This document shows positions 53,559 through 64,000 of a DNA stretch of 64,000 bases, piece after piece. The stretch covers positions 11,258,501 to 11,322,500 of the forward strand of contig JAMPIT010000484.1 in the NCBI GenBank assembly GCA_026261815.1, read 5' to 3'. The position numbers and the translations under genes are program-made. Below the pieces are notes generated by a model. The model did not search any database. It worked only from the letters and a program-made list of their open reading frames with translations, and was not told the DNA's origin. Numbering within the stretch: the stretch's first letter is position 1; every line of letters starts with the position of its first letter. Source of the DNA: Monarcha castaneiventris obscurior (Eukaryota > Chordata > Aves > Passeriformes > Monarchidae).

Positions 53559-56500
53559 GTGAGCCGGGCCGGTCCGGGCCGGGGAACGGGTCCCTCGCAC
53601 CGCCGCTGCCTTTAACCGCCCCGGTCACCGGGGCGAGCGGGGCCGGGCCTGCTGGGGCGGCTTGGCCTCGCCGGGACGTGTTTACCGGAAGATCGTCCCG
53701 GCCTCCCCAGGGCGGCTGTCGCAGCCGTGGGGCTCCCCAGCGCGACCGCGGTGAGGGGTGCGGAAAGGGCCGTTTGTTTCTCGTACAGAAATGCAGGTTG
53801 TTTGCCCCGCAGGAGCTGGGTGTGCCCCGGGGCTTTGCCGGGGTGCTTAGGTTCGGGTGAGGTGTGCCCGGTTCCGGCAGGTGTCTGAGTGTCAGACGGG
53901 TACTGCGTACTCGTGGGTGTGGATGCTGCCTGTGGCAAATGTCCTTGCACAAGGCTCCTCTCCAGCTGCTCTTCCTTTACCGTTGGAAATGGTATTTGCA
54001 TTGGTAGGAAGCTGGATCCCTGGGACTCAGTCGTCATGGAAATGTTTAGACGCCTTGTGCTGTAGACCGTGGGAGTATTTCTGAGAAATACGGGGATACT
54101 AAAATTTCAGGTCAAGTTTCCTTTCTCATCTCAGAGCAGCACAGCTTAACTTCAGTGATTTCGGATCAGGAGGCAGATGGGCTTGTTGTCTGCAGGGCGA
54201 ATGCACGGTCCGGGGTTTACAACAGACCCTTTTCCTGCATCTCATGGTTTGAATCTAAAACTGTTCTTCACCTTTTTATCCTGCTTGATTCTTCCATCTC
54301 TTAGTGTGTGATATGCCAGATAATCAGAAGCAACCTCTGTTACAAGGTGCTTGCTAATGAAGGATAAGCGTGCAGATAGATAAGGTCTGGGGAACATTAT
54401 CTGCTGTGATCATGTTAGATTAAATCATTGCAAGCAGTAAATTGCAGGTTTACTGTCGAAGGAGGGGTCTGAGGGATGGCTTTGCAGAGGTTTAAGATGA
54501 CCTGTATGGACATAATGGTGCAGAAAAGAGTCTGAGAATGCTGTCAGAGCAGGGGGGACAAATTGACCACATGGGACTGAGTAGAAGGGAGCTGAGTTGC
54601 TTGGCATGTTGGTCAGAGGAACCTGAAGTTCGAGACAAGAAAGGTGAAGGGAGTGAAAGGGAGGACTCGTAGTGGGTGATAGAAAACCAAGACTTGAGAG
54701 TCTTGGTGAAGGCTGAGAGGGACTTTAACATGTGGTTGTTGCAGTACAGGCTGTAACAAGACCCAGGCTGTGCAGGAGATTTGTCTGCAAGGCAAAGCCC
54801 AGCTTCTAGATGTGTCAGAGAGGCAGTGTTGGCAGCATTTGATCTAGCCTAAATGTGCAGGACAAGGAAATCTGGAGTGACACTGATGTTGTTGCTTTTG
54901 TCAGGAAGAGCCACGAGCAGGATGGGAGTCCCACCCTGACCTTGTAAAATTGGCCACTTATTTGTAAGCATCCAGGCTGGGAGCATTGCTGGGGAATGTG
55001 AAGGTACTGCAGAAGTACTCAGGCTTCTTTTGGGATTGCTGCCCTATTAGAGATGGGCTTGATTCCCCACTTTCCCCAAGTGCACCACTTAAGATTGAAG
55101 GGAGCTGCGAGGCCATGCTGTAGAGCACCATTCTTTGGGTTGAGGATTTGGCTGATGCCCCTTCAGCCATAGCTGACAGCTCCCCAAGTCCAGTGCGAGA
55201 TCTTGTCATACCTTTGGAAGTTACTCTATGAACTTGAAGTTACATCTTCATCTTCTGAATGAGGAGAATGTGACTGAGTGAGTAGCTGCATAAAGTTACA
55301 ACTTTGCTCTCTCCCTTTTCTTCCAGATACCTTCTTGAACAGCGAGATGTGGAAATTAATGTCCGTGATAAATGGGACAGTACACCCCTGTGAGTGCTGC
55401 AGCCTGGAGCACTGGCTGGGTGGGGGGTAGGGCCTTCAGAGCTCCTTTACTCTCTCTGCATCAGCAGCTATGAGCACTGTTACAAAATGTCTCAGGTTCT
55501 GCTTTTTTGGGAGCTTTGGCTACATAGTTCTGCTTCTCTTTCCTGTCGGTGCTGTGCAAAATGTGTCTTTGTCTCCCAATTTGGCTGGGGCTTGCTGTAG
55601 TGGTGCTCAGAAGTGGGGTTTTGTGACCAAATTACCTGGGTTAAGCACTCTGCTCTTGGCTACATTAGGCTTTTCCCCACCAAAGACTATGGCATTCTAG
55701 CATGTCTTTTCAGCTTGGCTTGGTAAAATGCCAAGTGACTGTGGGACCTCAGTCTGTGTGGCAGGGCTGTGAACATGCAGTAGGTGCTGAGGAATCCCCC
55801 TGGAGGTGCTGAAGAACGTGCTGTGAGCTTTTTACCTCCCAACAATTCCAAAGTACATTTAGATATCTGCAATATATTGAGAGTACAGAATAATTTCCCA
55901 AAGTAGAGGCAGACTGACATTTGGCTGCTGCAATGCACATTACAGTATTCTCCTAGTTTGTAGGACAGTTTGAGGTCCTTGTGCAAGAGAATCATGAAAG
56001 GCTTAGACTGAAAGAGAAAACAAAACTCGTTGTAACTAGAACTTGGGGGGGTGGATTTGCTGTACATCCAGTGTGGGTGCTGTTCCCTCCTTGGCATAGC
56101 AGCAGTCGGACTGACAACAGGGGGAGCAAGGAGTGTTTTCGAGAATTCAGTGGACTGCTGAGTGCCCCTGAAATGATCGCCATTAAAATGAGGATGGATT
56201 TGGCAGCTGGTGGTGCAACAGAAGATGCTGAACCTTGAGAAGATGCTGGGACCTTGAGATCTCCTTGCAGTGTCTAGGATTGCTGGGAACAGATCCTGCT
56301 TAGTCTGTTGCTGGGGTCAGGCTTCTGTGCTATTTGGTAGCAATTCCTCACTCCTATGAGGAGTCACCTCCTAAGCTTCTCAGGGATGCTCAGTGCTGTG
56401 GTCTGTGTGGGGTGATGTGTCAAAACACTGAATTTACCTCCTATTGCATCTCTAATTTTCTTTCGTTATTGTCAGGTATTACGCCTGCCTGTGTGGACAT

Positions 56501-59500
56501 GAGGAGCTTGTACGTTATCTTCTAGCCAATGGTGAGCAAAAGTGTCCTGATATGGGTGCAGTACCTTTCTCTGGTCCGTGTGGATTGTATGTCCTTCTAG
56601 CTGTCCCTTGTGGAAACAACTTCTGTTACAACCAACCATCTGATCAGCAATCTCAGGCTACAGAGGGAGCCCTGCACACACCTTCATGGTCCCTTTTGCA
56701 GGCCATTTACTGCTTGAATTTGCTTCTTGAAATTGCTTGAAATTTCTTGATTTATTGAATCTTGAAAATGCACGGAAAGGGAAGCTGTGATGGCTCAAGG
56801 CAGCATGACTTTCTGAAATCCCAGCTGATGTTTTATGAGGGTGTGATGGTGTTGGGAATATGCTGATCTAAGAGTTGTACTTCATATGAAGAATTGTCTG
56901 TGTAAAACTTTCTGGTACTCTGCTGATATCCTGGCTTTGTAAGCAGGACTTAAAGGTGAAATGCAAGAGATTTTGCTAATCTCAAACAAAGCAAGACCAA
57001 TTCTTCAGGCCAATTGGTTCTCAGCATCCTAATTCCCCTCGGTATTTAGTGTTTTGCCAGAGGAACCAGAGTGCAGTCGCATCTCAAAAGGTTTGGTTTT
57101 CTACTGCATTCCCAGCATCCTAACCACTTGTGTGATTCTAAATAGGAAAATGCAAATGCCCTCCAAATTTATAGCAGATTCTAACCTAAAGAGGCATCTC
57201 CTGTCTTATACAAAGCAGAAATAGTTTTTAGGAGGAGCTCTTAACAGTCCAATAAATGATTGCATTCTTTGTACAGTGAGATTTGTTTTCCCAGAACACT
57301 GCTGGAGCCATGCTGAGAGGCTTTTTACACAGGTCAGTTTAAACAAGTCATGACTTCTTCAGAAAGGGATTTGTCTGTGGGAGAGCAGCTTTAGGTTGTA
57401 CACATGTGAGGGAAGCTCAGTTTTTGTAAATATGCTCATCAGCAGAGGGGACCACAGTGAAACATGTCCACAGCCAGAAGTCATATTTGTTTAGTGACCA
57501 CCTGGAGACACTGGAGAAGGATCTAATTTTGCCTGCTGGCCTGTGCCTGTGGTTGTTTTACAGGAGCAAAGTGTGAGGCAAACACTTTCGATGGGGAACG
57601 TTGTTTGTACGGAGCTCTGAGCGATGCCATCCGCCGGCTGCTGAAGGAGTACAAACAGATCACAGCCAAGTGCATGAAGAGGGACTACTACGATGTCTTC
57701 CTGCAGCGGTAGGGACATGAGGCATGTGCAGGGCATCCCATCAGCCTTCCTGAGTGCTCTGTTCAGGGCAGCTTTGAAACGCAACTCATCAGTACCCTCT
57801 CTCATTCCTGGGCATGTAGAGCTTCTTAAGGGATGTCCTCTGTGCCCTAAGGGATGATTTCCAGGTGTGTGTGTGCATAGCCTCTGGTGACTTGGGTACA
57901 GACTCCAGAGCCAACAGAAAGCTGGTCTATATAATGCAGAAGCACTAAGCTGTCATCCTTGACTGTCAAACCAAAATCAGATCACTAAAACCACATCAGC
58001 AATTTAGAATAGTATGTCAACTGAAATTAAGTTTCAGGCCTGAAGGTACTGTAGTTTGCAAGCTGAAGTTTTCAACACTGATAAAATGTTTCTTATTTGT
58101 GAAACAGAGCACTTTAAGAAGCCTCAAACTGACTCACAGTGACATTTCCCAGTCCTTTCTTTTTGGTTATTAAACTTTATTAAGATACTTCTGAAAGTTG
58201 CACATCTCACATTGTACTAGAGCTTGAGTGGCAGCTTAACTTGCTCAGGAGTAGAGGAATAGTTTCAAGCTTTTCTTCTTGCTGTTTCTCTACCCTGATG
58301 TTATTACAGACTTGCTGGTTGGTTTTTTTCCTTTTTATTTCCCATTGGACTGACTTACAAATGTTAAAACCTTGTTGTGTTTTTTTTTTTATGTTTGAAA
58401 CTGGAGTGTTAATAAGTCCTAGAAAGATCTGACAATCTTCCCAGTACTACAGTGTCCTAATTTCTGAAGCTGTAGGAAAAAAGAAGAGGAAGGAAACTCA
58501 TTTATTTGACTAAAATCAGATTCTGTCTTCCAGGGAAGTAGAATTAGAATTTTTACGGTGATTTATCACTGCCCTGGCGACTGTGGCTCAGATGGTGCAG
58601 GGTTGAGTATACCTGAAAGCTAAAATGCGCTGGTTTCTGCTTCTCATTCAAGCACACCTTGTGTTAAAATTGAAACAAAGGGCAATAGTTGGGGGGAAAA
58701 AAATAAATCCTAATGCTTCTGTTTGGTTTGGGGCAAGACACTAGAAGGAAGGGTGTTCTAGTGGCAGGAGATTGAGATCAGCGTTCAGGACTCTGACAAC
58801 ATCTCTGTGTGTGACCCCACACCTTTCTATGCACCAGTCCAGCTCCCTAGAAGGAGTATGATGCTTGATGTCCACCTGATTTGACCTCTTGGGGATATTT
58901 GTGAGGATATATATGCAAGGAGTGATGGGCATTAGGAAACACTGGTGATGGTTGCTGTAAACTCTGGAAGTAGCAGTTTTGGTTTTTTCCTTTTAAAGAA
59001 TGAATGTATGGGCATGCAGGCGTAAACAAGGCTTAACCTCTGATGTGGTAATTGCCTGCATTTCATGCCTGTCACATCCTTCCTTCTTCTGAGGGTGGGT
59101 GACATCAAGTCCTCTCCTATTTGTTACATGGTTAGAGCGTGCACACTGACAATGCCCAGAGAGCAGGAAAGTTGTATCTTACTTTGTAGCAGGGTAGTTC
59201 TTATTGAAAGTGTGCCCTTTTGCAGGGCTTTTTTTTTTGACATCTGACAAATTGAAAGTTGTACTAACTTTTAAAGATGTGCTTGCGAGCAACTAGTTCC
59301 ACTTTAAAATCAGTTCCCAGCATTCAGGTGTTCACGGAAGGCAGGAAGGTTTCATTCTCCAGCCTCCCTGTTGCACTAACAGAACTCCTTTGAGTTATGG
59401 AAGGGAGTGAGACATCCCACTCCAGTGTGTGAAGGACCAGCCCCTGTGCTGGCCATCCCTGCTGGGCAGGGAGAGACTGCAATGCCTGGGGGTATTTGTT

Positions 59501-61782
59501 CATTTACACCTAATTGTACCATGTTCTCCACTAGTGTTACTCCATTCTTTCCTTCTTCATGCTGCAATGAATTCCCTTTCTGTTCCTGCAGGTTGCTGGA
59601 GCAGGGTTACCAGAGTGACATTGTTTTCATTGTTCATGGCAAATCCTTCTGTGCTCACCGCTGCATCCTCAGTGCTCGCAGCGCCTACTTTGCAGAGATG
59701 TTTGAGACCAAATGGAAGGGGAAGAACATGATAGTGTTGAAGCATCCACTGGTGAGCAAGGCTGTGCTTCCAGTTCTTTCCTTTCTTTTGCTGTTCCATC
59801 TGGGTGAGGAAAGTGAGTAGGAAGGACAGCTTGAGGGTTAACTTCCACAGTGAATAGCTCCTGGGGCTCAGAATGACCCTAGTCGAGGAGAAGGGCCTGT
59901 GGAGGCACTTCATGCAGTAAAATAGCATCTTACTGAGATAACAAAAGGCTGCAGTCTGCATACCTCCCCTTTGTTCCCTCTGTCATGGGCTCAAACATAT
60001 CTTAATTAATTGCAGTAGCAGGTAGCTGCTACCATCTGCCAGCTGTGTCACGACCCCTCTCTGGGATGAGTTGAGTCTGTCTAATTCCTGGTGGACAGGT
60101 GGTCTGTGGTGAAGACATCACCTCTATAATTGGTACTAATTGAGTCCCTTTTGTTGCCTTTGCAACAAGAACTAAATAGGCTGTAAGTGCATTCCATCCA
60201 TTAACCACCCATACTCCAGCACACATTTCTGTAACTTGACTCTGGCAGTGCAAATCCTCTTGTGACAAACATAATTCCAGTTTCTCAGAACACTGCTCTC
60301 TTCTCTCTTTGTACAAGAACATGTCTTTCCTCTGGAATTAGGAGGAGGTGGAAATGTTTATGATCAGTAAAAAACTGGATTTTACAGAGCTTGTATTACA
60401 GCCATGTCTCTGGAGTTCCTCCATTAGTCAGGTCCTGTCCCCTGAGGTACTTGCTATCAGTTGAGACAGTAAGGAGCAGTGTAAGCCAGGTGGAGTGGCA
60501 GCATTAGTTTTGTGAGGAGCAAGGAAATCAGATGCAGTGTGAGTTCTTACTTAAGGGTTTTTTGTTTTTTTTTTAACTTGTTCAGGATCATGTTTCAAAC
60601 TTACTGTTAAATTCATGGTGATTCCAAATGTAACTTCCTCTTGTTTTATTTTAGATTAACCCAGCAGCCTTTGGTGCTCTTCTGCAGTACCTATACACAG
60701 GTAAATGACTTTACCCTCTGGTGTTTGTGTACATGGCTGGTGAGCAGCTGTCTGTGCCTCTGCACTGAGTGGCACAGGCTTGCACTCAGCAGTGTTTGAG
60801 TGCTTGAGTCACCAACAAATCCTCTCTGCTGGCAGAAAGGGAGAATGTGAGCAATCACCAGCTCTTCCAAGATGTTTGTACTTTTTGCTAGTTGTTGTCC
60901 TGCCAGTAATTATACAGTCAATTAAAACAAAAATCAGCTTAGGTTGATTGGTTGGATGGATTTGGAGATTGTATTTCTAACTTCAAGAAGGAAAATATGT
61001 CATCTGGTATAACAGTCTCCTAAGGTGGTGAAAAGCCAGTTTCCCATGTAGGACTTTTTCAGTTTGGCAGACCTGAATAGTGCATGCTGAATGCTTTGAC
61101 TACTTCCTAGTATTTTTTCTGAACAGAAGTTGATCCTAAACCTTCTATGAAAATGCCCAATGCTCTATTGTAGGCATGCTAAATGCTGAACTATCTCAGG
61201 CCAGGAGGTGGTGCCAGAAAATAACATTTTCTTCAGGGCTCTTATTTTCCAATACAGTGTGTTCAGAAATGTCCCTTGCCACATTTTCAGTGATTGTAAA
61301 AGATGCTGAGATGAAAACTTGTGAGCCTAAAGTCAGTTCTTACCCAAAGCTGGGTAGCCAATGGTGGCAGTCATGCCTGCTGCTGTTGTGCTGCTGTTTT
61401 TTGATTTTCTGGGGGAATTAGGCATGTTTTGTACAGCCTGTTTGGTCTTTGAACACTTGAATGAAGCTATTAGGGTAAACCCTGGAAAGTGGAAATGTGA
61501 ATTAAATGCTAAACTGTTACTGATTTGTGGTGGTAGAATACCAAGTCTTAGCTTCTGGGACTGAGTTGTAAGTGGATGCTGAAAAGTGAGGCAGTGTGTC
61601 TTTTTTGCCATTTTTACACCTAAGTCTTGTGGATTAAGAGAGCTGACCGCATTTCTTCTTGACAGGTCGTCTGGATATCGATGTAGAATATGTCAGTGAT
61701 TGCAAGAGGTTGGCCAAGCAGTGTCGGCTGCAGGACCTCATTGATGATTTGGAGACCAAATGTAAAAAAGTCTATGAATTTG
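53503..61782 (+). CDS. ABTB1: ABTB1, ankyrin repeat and BTB domain protein 1 (3'-partial; 7 exons)
   Basis: ABTB1 (BPOZ) is a cytoplasmic ankyrin/BTB protein linked to PTEN growth suppression, eEF1A turnover and cullin-3-type ubiquitin ligases. Exons: 53503-53558, 55327-55389, 56476-56531, 57564-57708, 59592-59751, 60655-60700, 61666-61782. They total 643 nt, 214 aa, one open frame. Human ABTB1 is 478 aa, so the second BTB domain and C terminus lie right of the window. Visible parts: two N-terminal ankyrin repeats (about 1-65, with STPLYYACLCGHEELVRYLL), a linker, and the first BTB domain from about residue 115 (SDIVFIVHGKSFCAHRCILS to ALLQYLYTGRLDI). The ATG has G at -3 and G at +4, a strong context. 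All introns are GT-AG. Identity is secure from near-continuous similarity to human. Confidence 0.97.
53559..55326 (+). other. ABTB1 intron 1
   Basis: The first 200 bp are CpG-rich promoter-proximal DNA; the rest shows nothing recognised. Introns 2 (55390-56475), 3 (56532-57563) and 6 (60701-61665) are likewise empty to my reading. Confidence 0.8.
55327..55389 (+). CDS. ABTB1: ABTB1 exon 2: ankyrin repeat
   Basis: Reads YLLEQRDVEVNVRDKWDSTP within the first ankyrin repeats (with natural small changes such as EINVRDK). Acceptor TTCCAG, donor GTGAGT; phase 2 in and out. Confidence 0.95.
56476..56531 (+). CDS. ABTB1: ABTB1 exon 3: ankyrin repeat
   Basis: Reads YYACLCGHEELVRYLLAN, the core helices of an ankyrin repeat. 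Donor GTGAGC in phase 1. Confidence 0.96.
57564..57708 (+). CDS. ABTB1: ABTB1 exon 4: linker to BTB
   Basis: Reads GAKCEANTFDGERCLYGALS to DYYDVFLQ plus part of Arg. Donor GTAGGG. The TFDGERCLYGALSD motif is conserved in ABTB1. Confidence 0.96.
57709..59591 (+). other. ABTB1 intron 4
   Basis: 1.9 kb, A/T-rich with several short T runs (for example near 58380). A tRNA A-box-like word near 58584 has no proper partner and is rejected. Intron 5 (59752-60654) also holds nothing identified. Confidence 0.8.
59592..59751 (+). CDS. ABTB1: ABTB1 exon 5: first BTB domain
   Basis: Reads RLLEQGYQSDIVFIVHGKSF, then CAHRCILSARSAYFAEMFET, then KWKGKNMIVLKHPL. It holds the BTB dimer-interface signature (HRCILSARSAYF). 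Confidence 0.97.
60655..60700 (+). CDS. ABTB1: ABTB1 exon 6: BTB
   Basis: A 46-nt exon reading INPAAFGALLQYLYT plus one base, a typical BTB helix pair. Donor GTAAAT. Confidence 0.96.
61666..61782 (+). CDS. ABTB1: ABTB1 exon 7: end of first BTB
   Basis: Reads GRLDIDVEYVSDCKRLAKQC to KCKKVYEF plus one base. Donor GTAAGC. This is the last exon seen; the coding sequence continues outside. Confidence 0.96.
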
Positions 61783-64000
61783 GTAAGCATTTGACTTGTC
61801 TCTGCTGTGCCTGTGTGCCCTTTCAGGGGGAAACAGGAAAGTGTGATGGTGGATGTTTCATAGTGTCCTTGGGGCTTCCAGAAAATGATTCGGTTGTGGA
61901 ATTTCCATGTTTGCATGGTAGTTTTCAGTCATGGCCTTTCTGTAGGGCAGCTGTAGTGGTTTCTGACATATGCATGTTTATAATTTATACTGAATGCTTT
62001 CTTTAGAGTAGAGCAGCCATGGCAGCTGTGGTTGCCAGACATTCAATTGAGCATGGTGAAGTATATATTGGGAAGTGTCTTCCAACAGAGAGCTTGTTTA
62101 AATCCCAGAAAGAGAAAATATATACAGTTAGAAGTAATTTTCTGCATTTATCTGACTCCCAACCAAAGTAAAATTTTTGACAATTGGCCCAAAATGGGTG
62201 CAGAGGGAGATATAGCACTTTTTTTAAAAGGAGAGAAGTATTTCTGAAAGCATGTGTATATTAGTAACACATGGATGTGCCAAACCTTAAATGAAACAAT
62301 CCTCTATTTAAGGACTTTTTGTTATCCAAATAACTAGTGATCTAATAATGACATAAGCTTACTGCATGAAAACCAACAGTTGGAGTTTATCATTCATCTC
62401 CTTAGCTCTAGTTAAGGGACACATGAAGAAGAATCAAAGAGCACAAGTGGTGTTAGTCACAAAGCAGAAAAAATTATTGGATAACAAAACCTTCAGGCTG
62501 AAAGCTTCTGATTCTCATTCCATGCTCTGAATTAACTCCTTTACTTTAATCAAGTTCATTTTGATTTGAGAAAAGATTCCAGTCTGTAGTTTAAAGTCAA
62601 CAGCATCTTCTTCCCTGATCTAAGAGCCAGGGGTGTAGCTGTTCCACCTTTTCCTTTTGGATACGAGTTGTGGTTGTTCAACCTCCTGAAGTTGCAGGGC
62701 ATAACTGATAGAATACTTCTGGCTCAAGAAGTTCCTCATCTGCAAATCACATGGAAGATGTTACCATGTGCAGGTCTCCCTTTAGGCATGTGCAGTTGTT
62801 TGGTGGGGTACAGGATTACCATGGTACAGCTGTTCTCATGTAGAGCAGGGTGCAAGTCCTTGTGGAAGCTGGGTCACAGGTCTTACTTCTGCCATGTAAA
62901 CACAAATGTCAACATGGACCTGAAGAGGTTAGAAATGCATTTCTTGGTATCTACAAAAACTGTAAGGTATCAGTTTGTATTAAATAAGTGGTGGAAAAGG
63001 GGAGTGGTGAATGAATGTAAAATAAAAAGTACTCAGAAATCAGGTAACAAAATGATCTTGTGTCATCTTTTGATACCAGAGTAATTCAGTGAGATGCTGG
63101 AGATCTGTTTTTTCCTTTTTATCTTTTTCTCCCAGGGCCTAGCTGAGACATTCCACCTTAATTCATTTAGTTAAAATCTCATATAATATTGTGGAAGGAA
63201 AAGAAGGTGCTTAGATTTGTGAACTGCAAAAAAACTAACTTCTTGCTGGGTTTTCAAATGGAAAATAATGAAGTAAAGTTTCAGGTTAGTTGGATGTTTT
63301 AGATAAAAGCACCACTTGGAAATAAAACAGCACTGGACAAATCATTTAACTTCTGTGTTCTTTGGGGAGGGAACAGTTTTTCAATTTTGAGGCCTGACAG
63401 AAGACAATCAGTGGAGGGTTTAAAGCGCTGATGGAAGTACTAGGCTTGATTTTTATTGATGACACTTTGGGTTCAAAGAAAGTACAACTGTTAAAAGTTT
63501 GTTTCTTAAATATCATGTGGAAGCCAGGAAAACTTGATTCTGCAGAAAGGCTTATATGTAAGAGTTATAGAAGTTTAAAAATTGGAAGGATCTTAGATCA
63601 CATCATGTCTGGCACTTAACAAAGCATGATTGTTCCTTTGAGTGTGTTAGAAACCTGCCTGTTCCAAGTGCATGCTGTGGAATAGACATCTGCTTCAGGT
63701 CTGCAGAGCAGGGTCATGTCTTGCTTCTGTATTACGAAGTTGAAACAAGAAACATGAACTCGAGCTTCTGCAGCTCCACCGGATAATTGCGGTGTCTGCA
63801 ATCTCATTATCTAGACTTAATCAGTATTTCAAAAGCACTTAGTGTCTTGGCATGCACAGACAGTAGTATAGGAAGAGGATGACCCAGTGCCTTCTGTTGC
63901 ACCTGAGATATATTTGGGTGTGAATGCTTGCCTATTTTCCCTCGTGTGTATATTGTGGCTATAACAAGAAAAAACTACTGCAGTGTTTGGAAGAGCTCAA
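61783..64000 (+). other. ABTB1 intron 7, runs off the window
   Basis: I searched for the next ABTB1 exon (expected to begin near V-A-S-K-P-G-T) and did not see it. A possible diverged CR1-type 3' end lies near 63555-63612 (TTGGAAGGATCTTAGATCA resembles the GGAAGGGACCT...ATC text), at low confidence. The rest is A/T-rich intron. Confidence 0.65.

Larger units (their letters stand above)
53230..53760 (+). promoter_or_regulatory. CpG island, ABTB1 promoter and first exon
   Basis: CpG-dense, TATA-less GC-rich DNA spanning the ABTB1 start codon and first donor. Typical broad vertebrate promoter. The transcription start is not defined. Confidence 0.85.

Noticed and set aside
58584..58608. tRNA-like A box (TGGCTCAGATGG) followed by GGGTTGAG
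   Set aside because: The second element is far too close and does not fit a B box; no cloverleaf can be formed.

Overview
This is vertebrate nuclear DNA, almost certainly from a bird. It carries the conserved block MCM2 - PODXL2 - ABTB1, all three on the + strand and in the same order and orientation as human 3q21. Coding sequence is split into short exons with GT-AG introns, and two CpG islands mark gene starts. The recognisable interspersed repeats are mostly CR1 LINE pieces, with no Alu/L1-type repeats, which is the avian pattern. I cannot name the species.

Layout. 1-9441: the last 13 coding exons seen of MCM2 (replicative helicase subunit); the N-terminal exons lie to the left of the window. 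The 13 pieces sum to 2127 nt, exactly 708 codons plus stop. 9442-20269: MCM2 3' end, then about 10 kb of intergenic DNA. It contains a possible LTR-like repeat (about 14130-14560), an intronless CD9-like tetraspanin fragment that looks like a retropseudogene (18443-18736), and a broken CR1 LINE (18930-19645) ending just before the PODXL2 CpG island. 20270-48304: complete PODXL2 (endoglycan) in 8 coding exons, 1908 nt, 635 aa, with two introns of 9-10 kb. 48305-53502: PODXL2 3' UTR/flank, an antisense CR1 3' end and the ABTB1 CpG island. 53503-61782: the first 7 coding exons of ABTB1 (214 aa: ankyrin repeats and the first BTB domain); the rest lies right of the window. 61783-64000 is ABTB1 intron.

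The genes are neighbours by ancient synteny and not an operon-like functional unit: MCM2 acts in nuclear DNA replication, PODXL2 is a cell-surface sialomucin of the CD34 family, and ABTB1 is an ankyrin/BTB protein linked to PTEN signalling and ubiquitin ligase adaptors.

I found no undescribed multi-gene system. The points most worth a second look are the CD9-like retrocopy, two tandem RFX X-box motifs in PODXL2 intron 4, a poor splice donor after PODXL2 exon 3 with an open read-through, an upstream ORF overlapping the ABTB1 start codon, and an unusually long antisense open frame in PODXL2 intron 2. Comparisons with human proteins are from memory of the families and were not computed.
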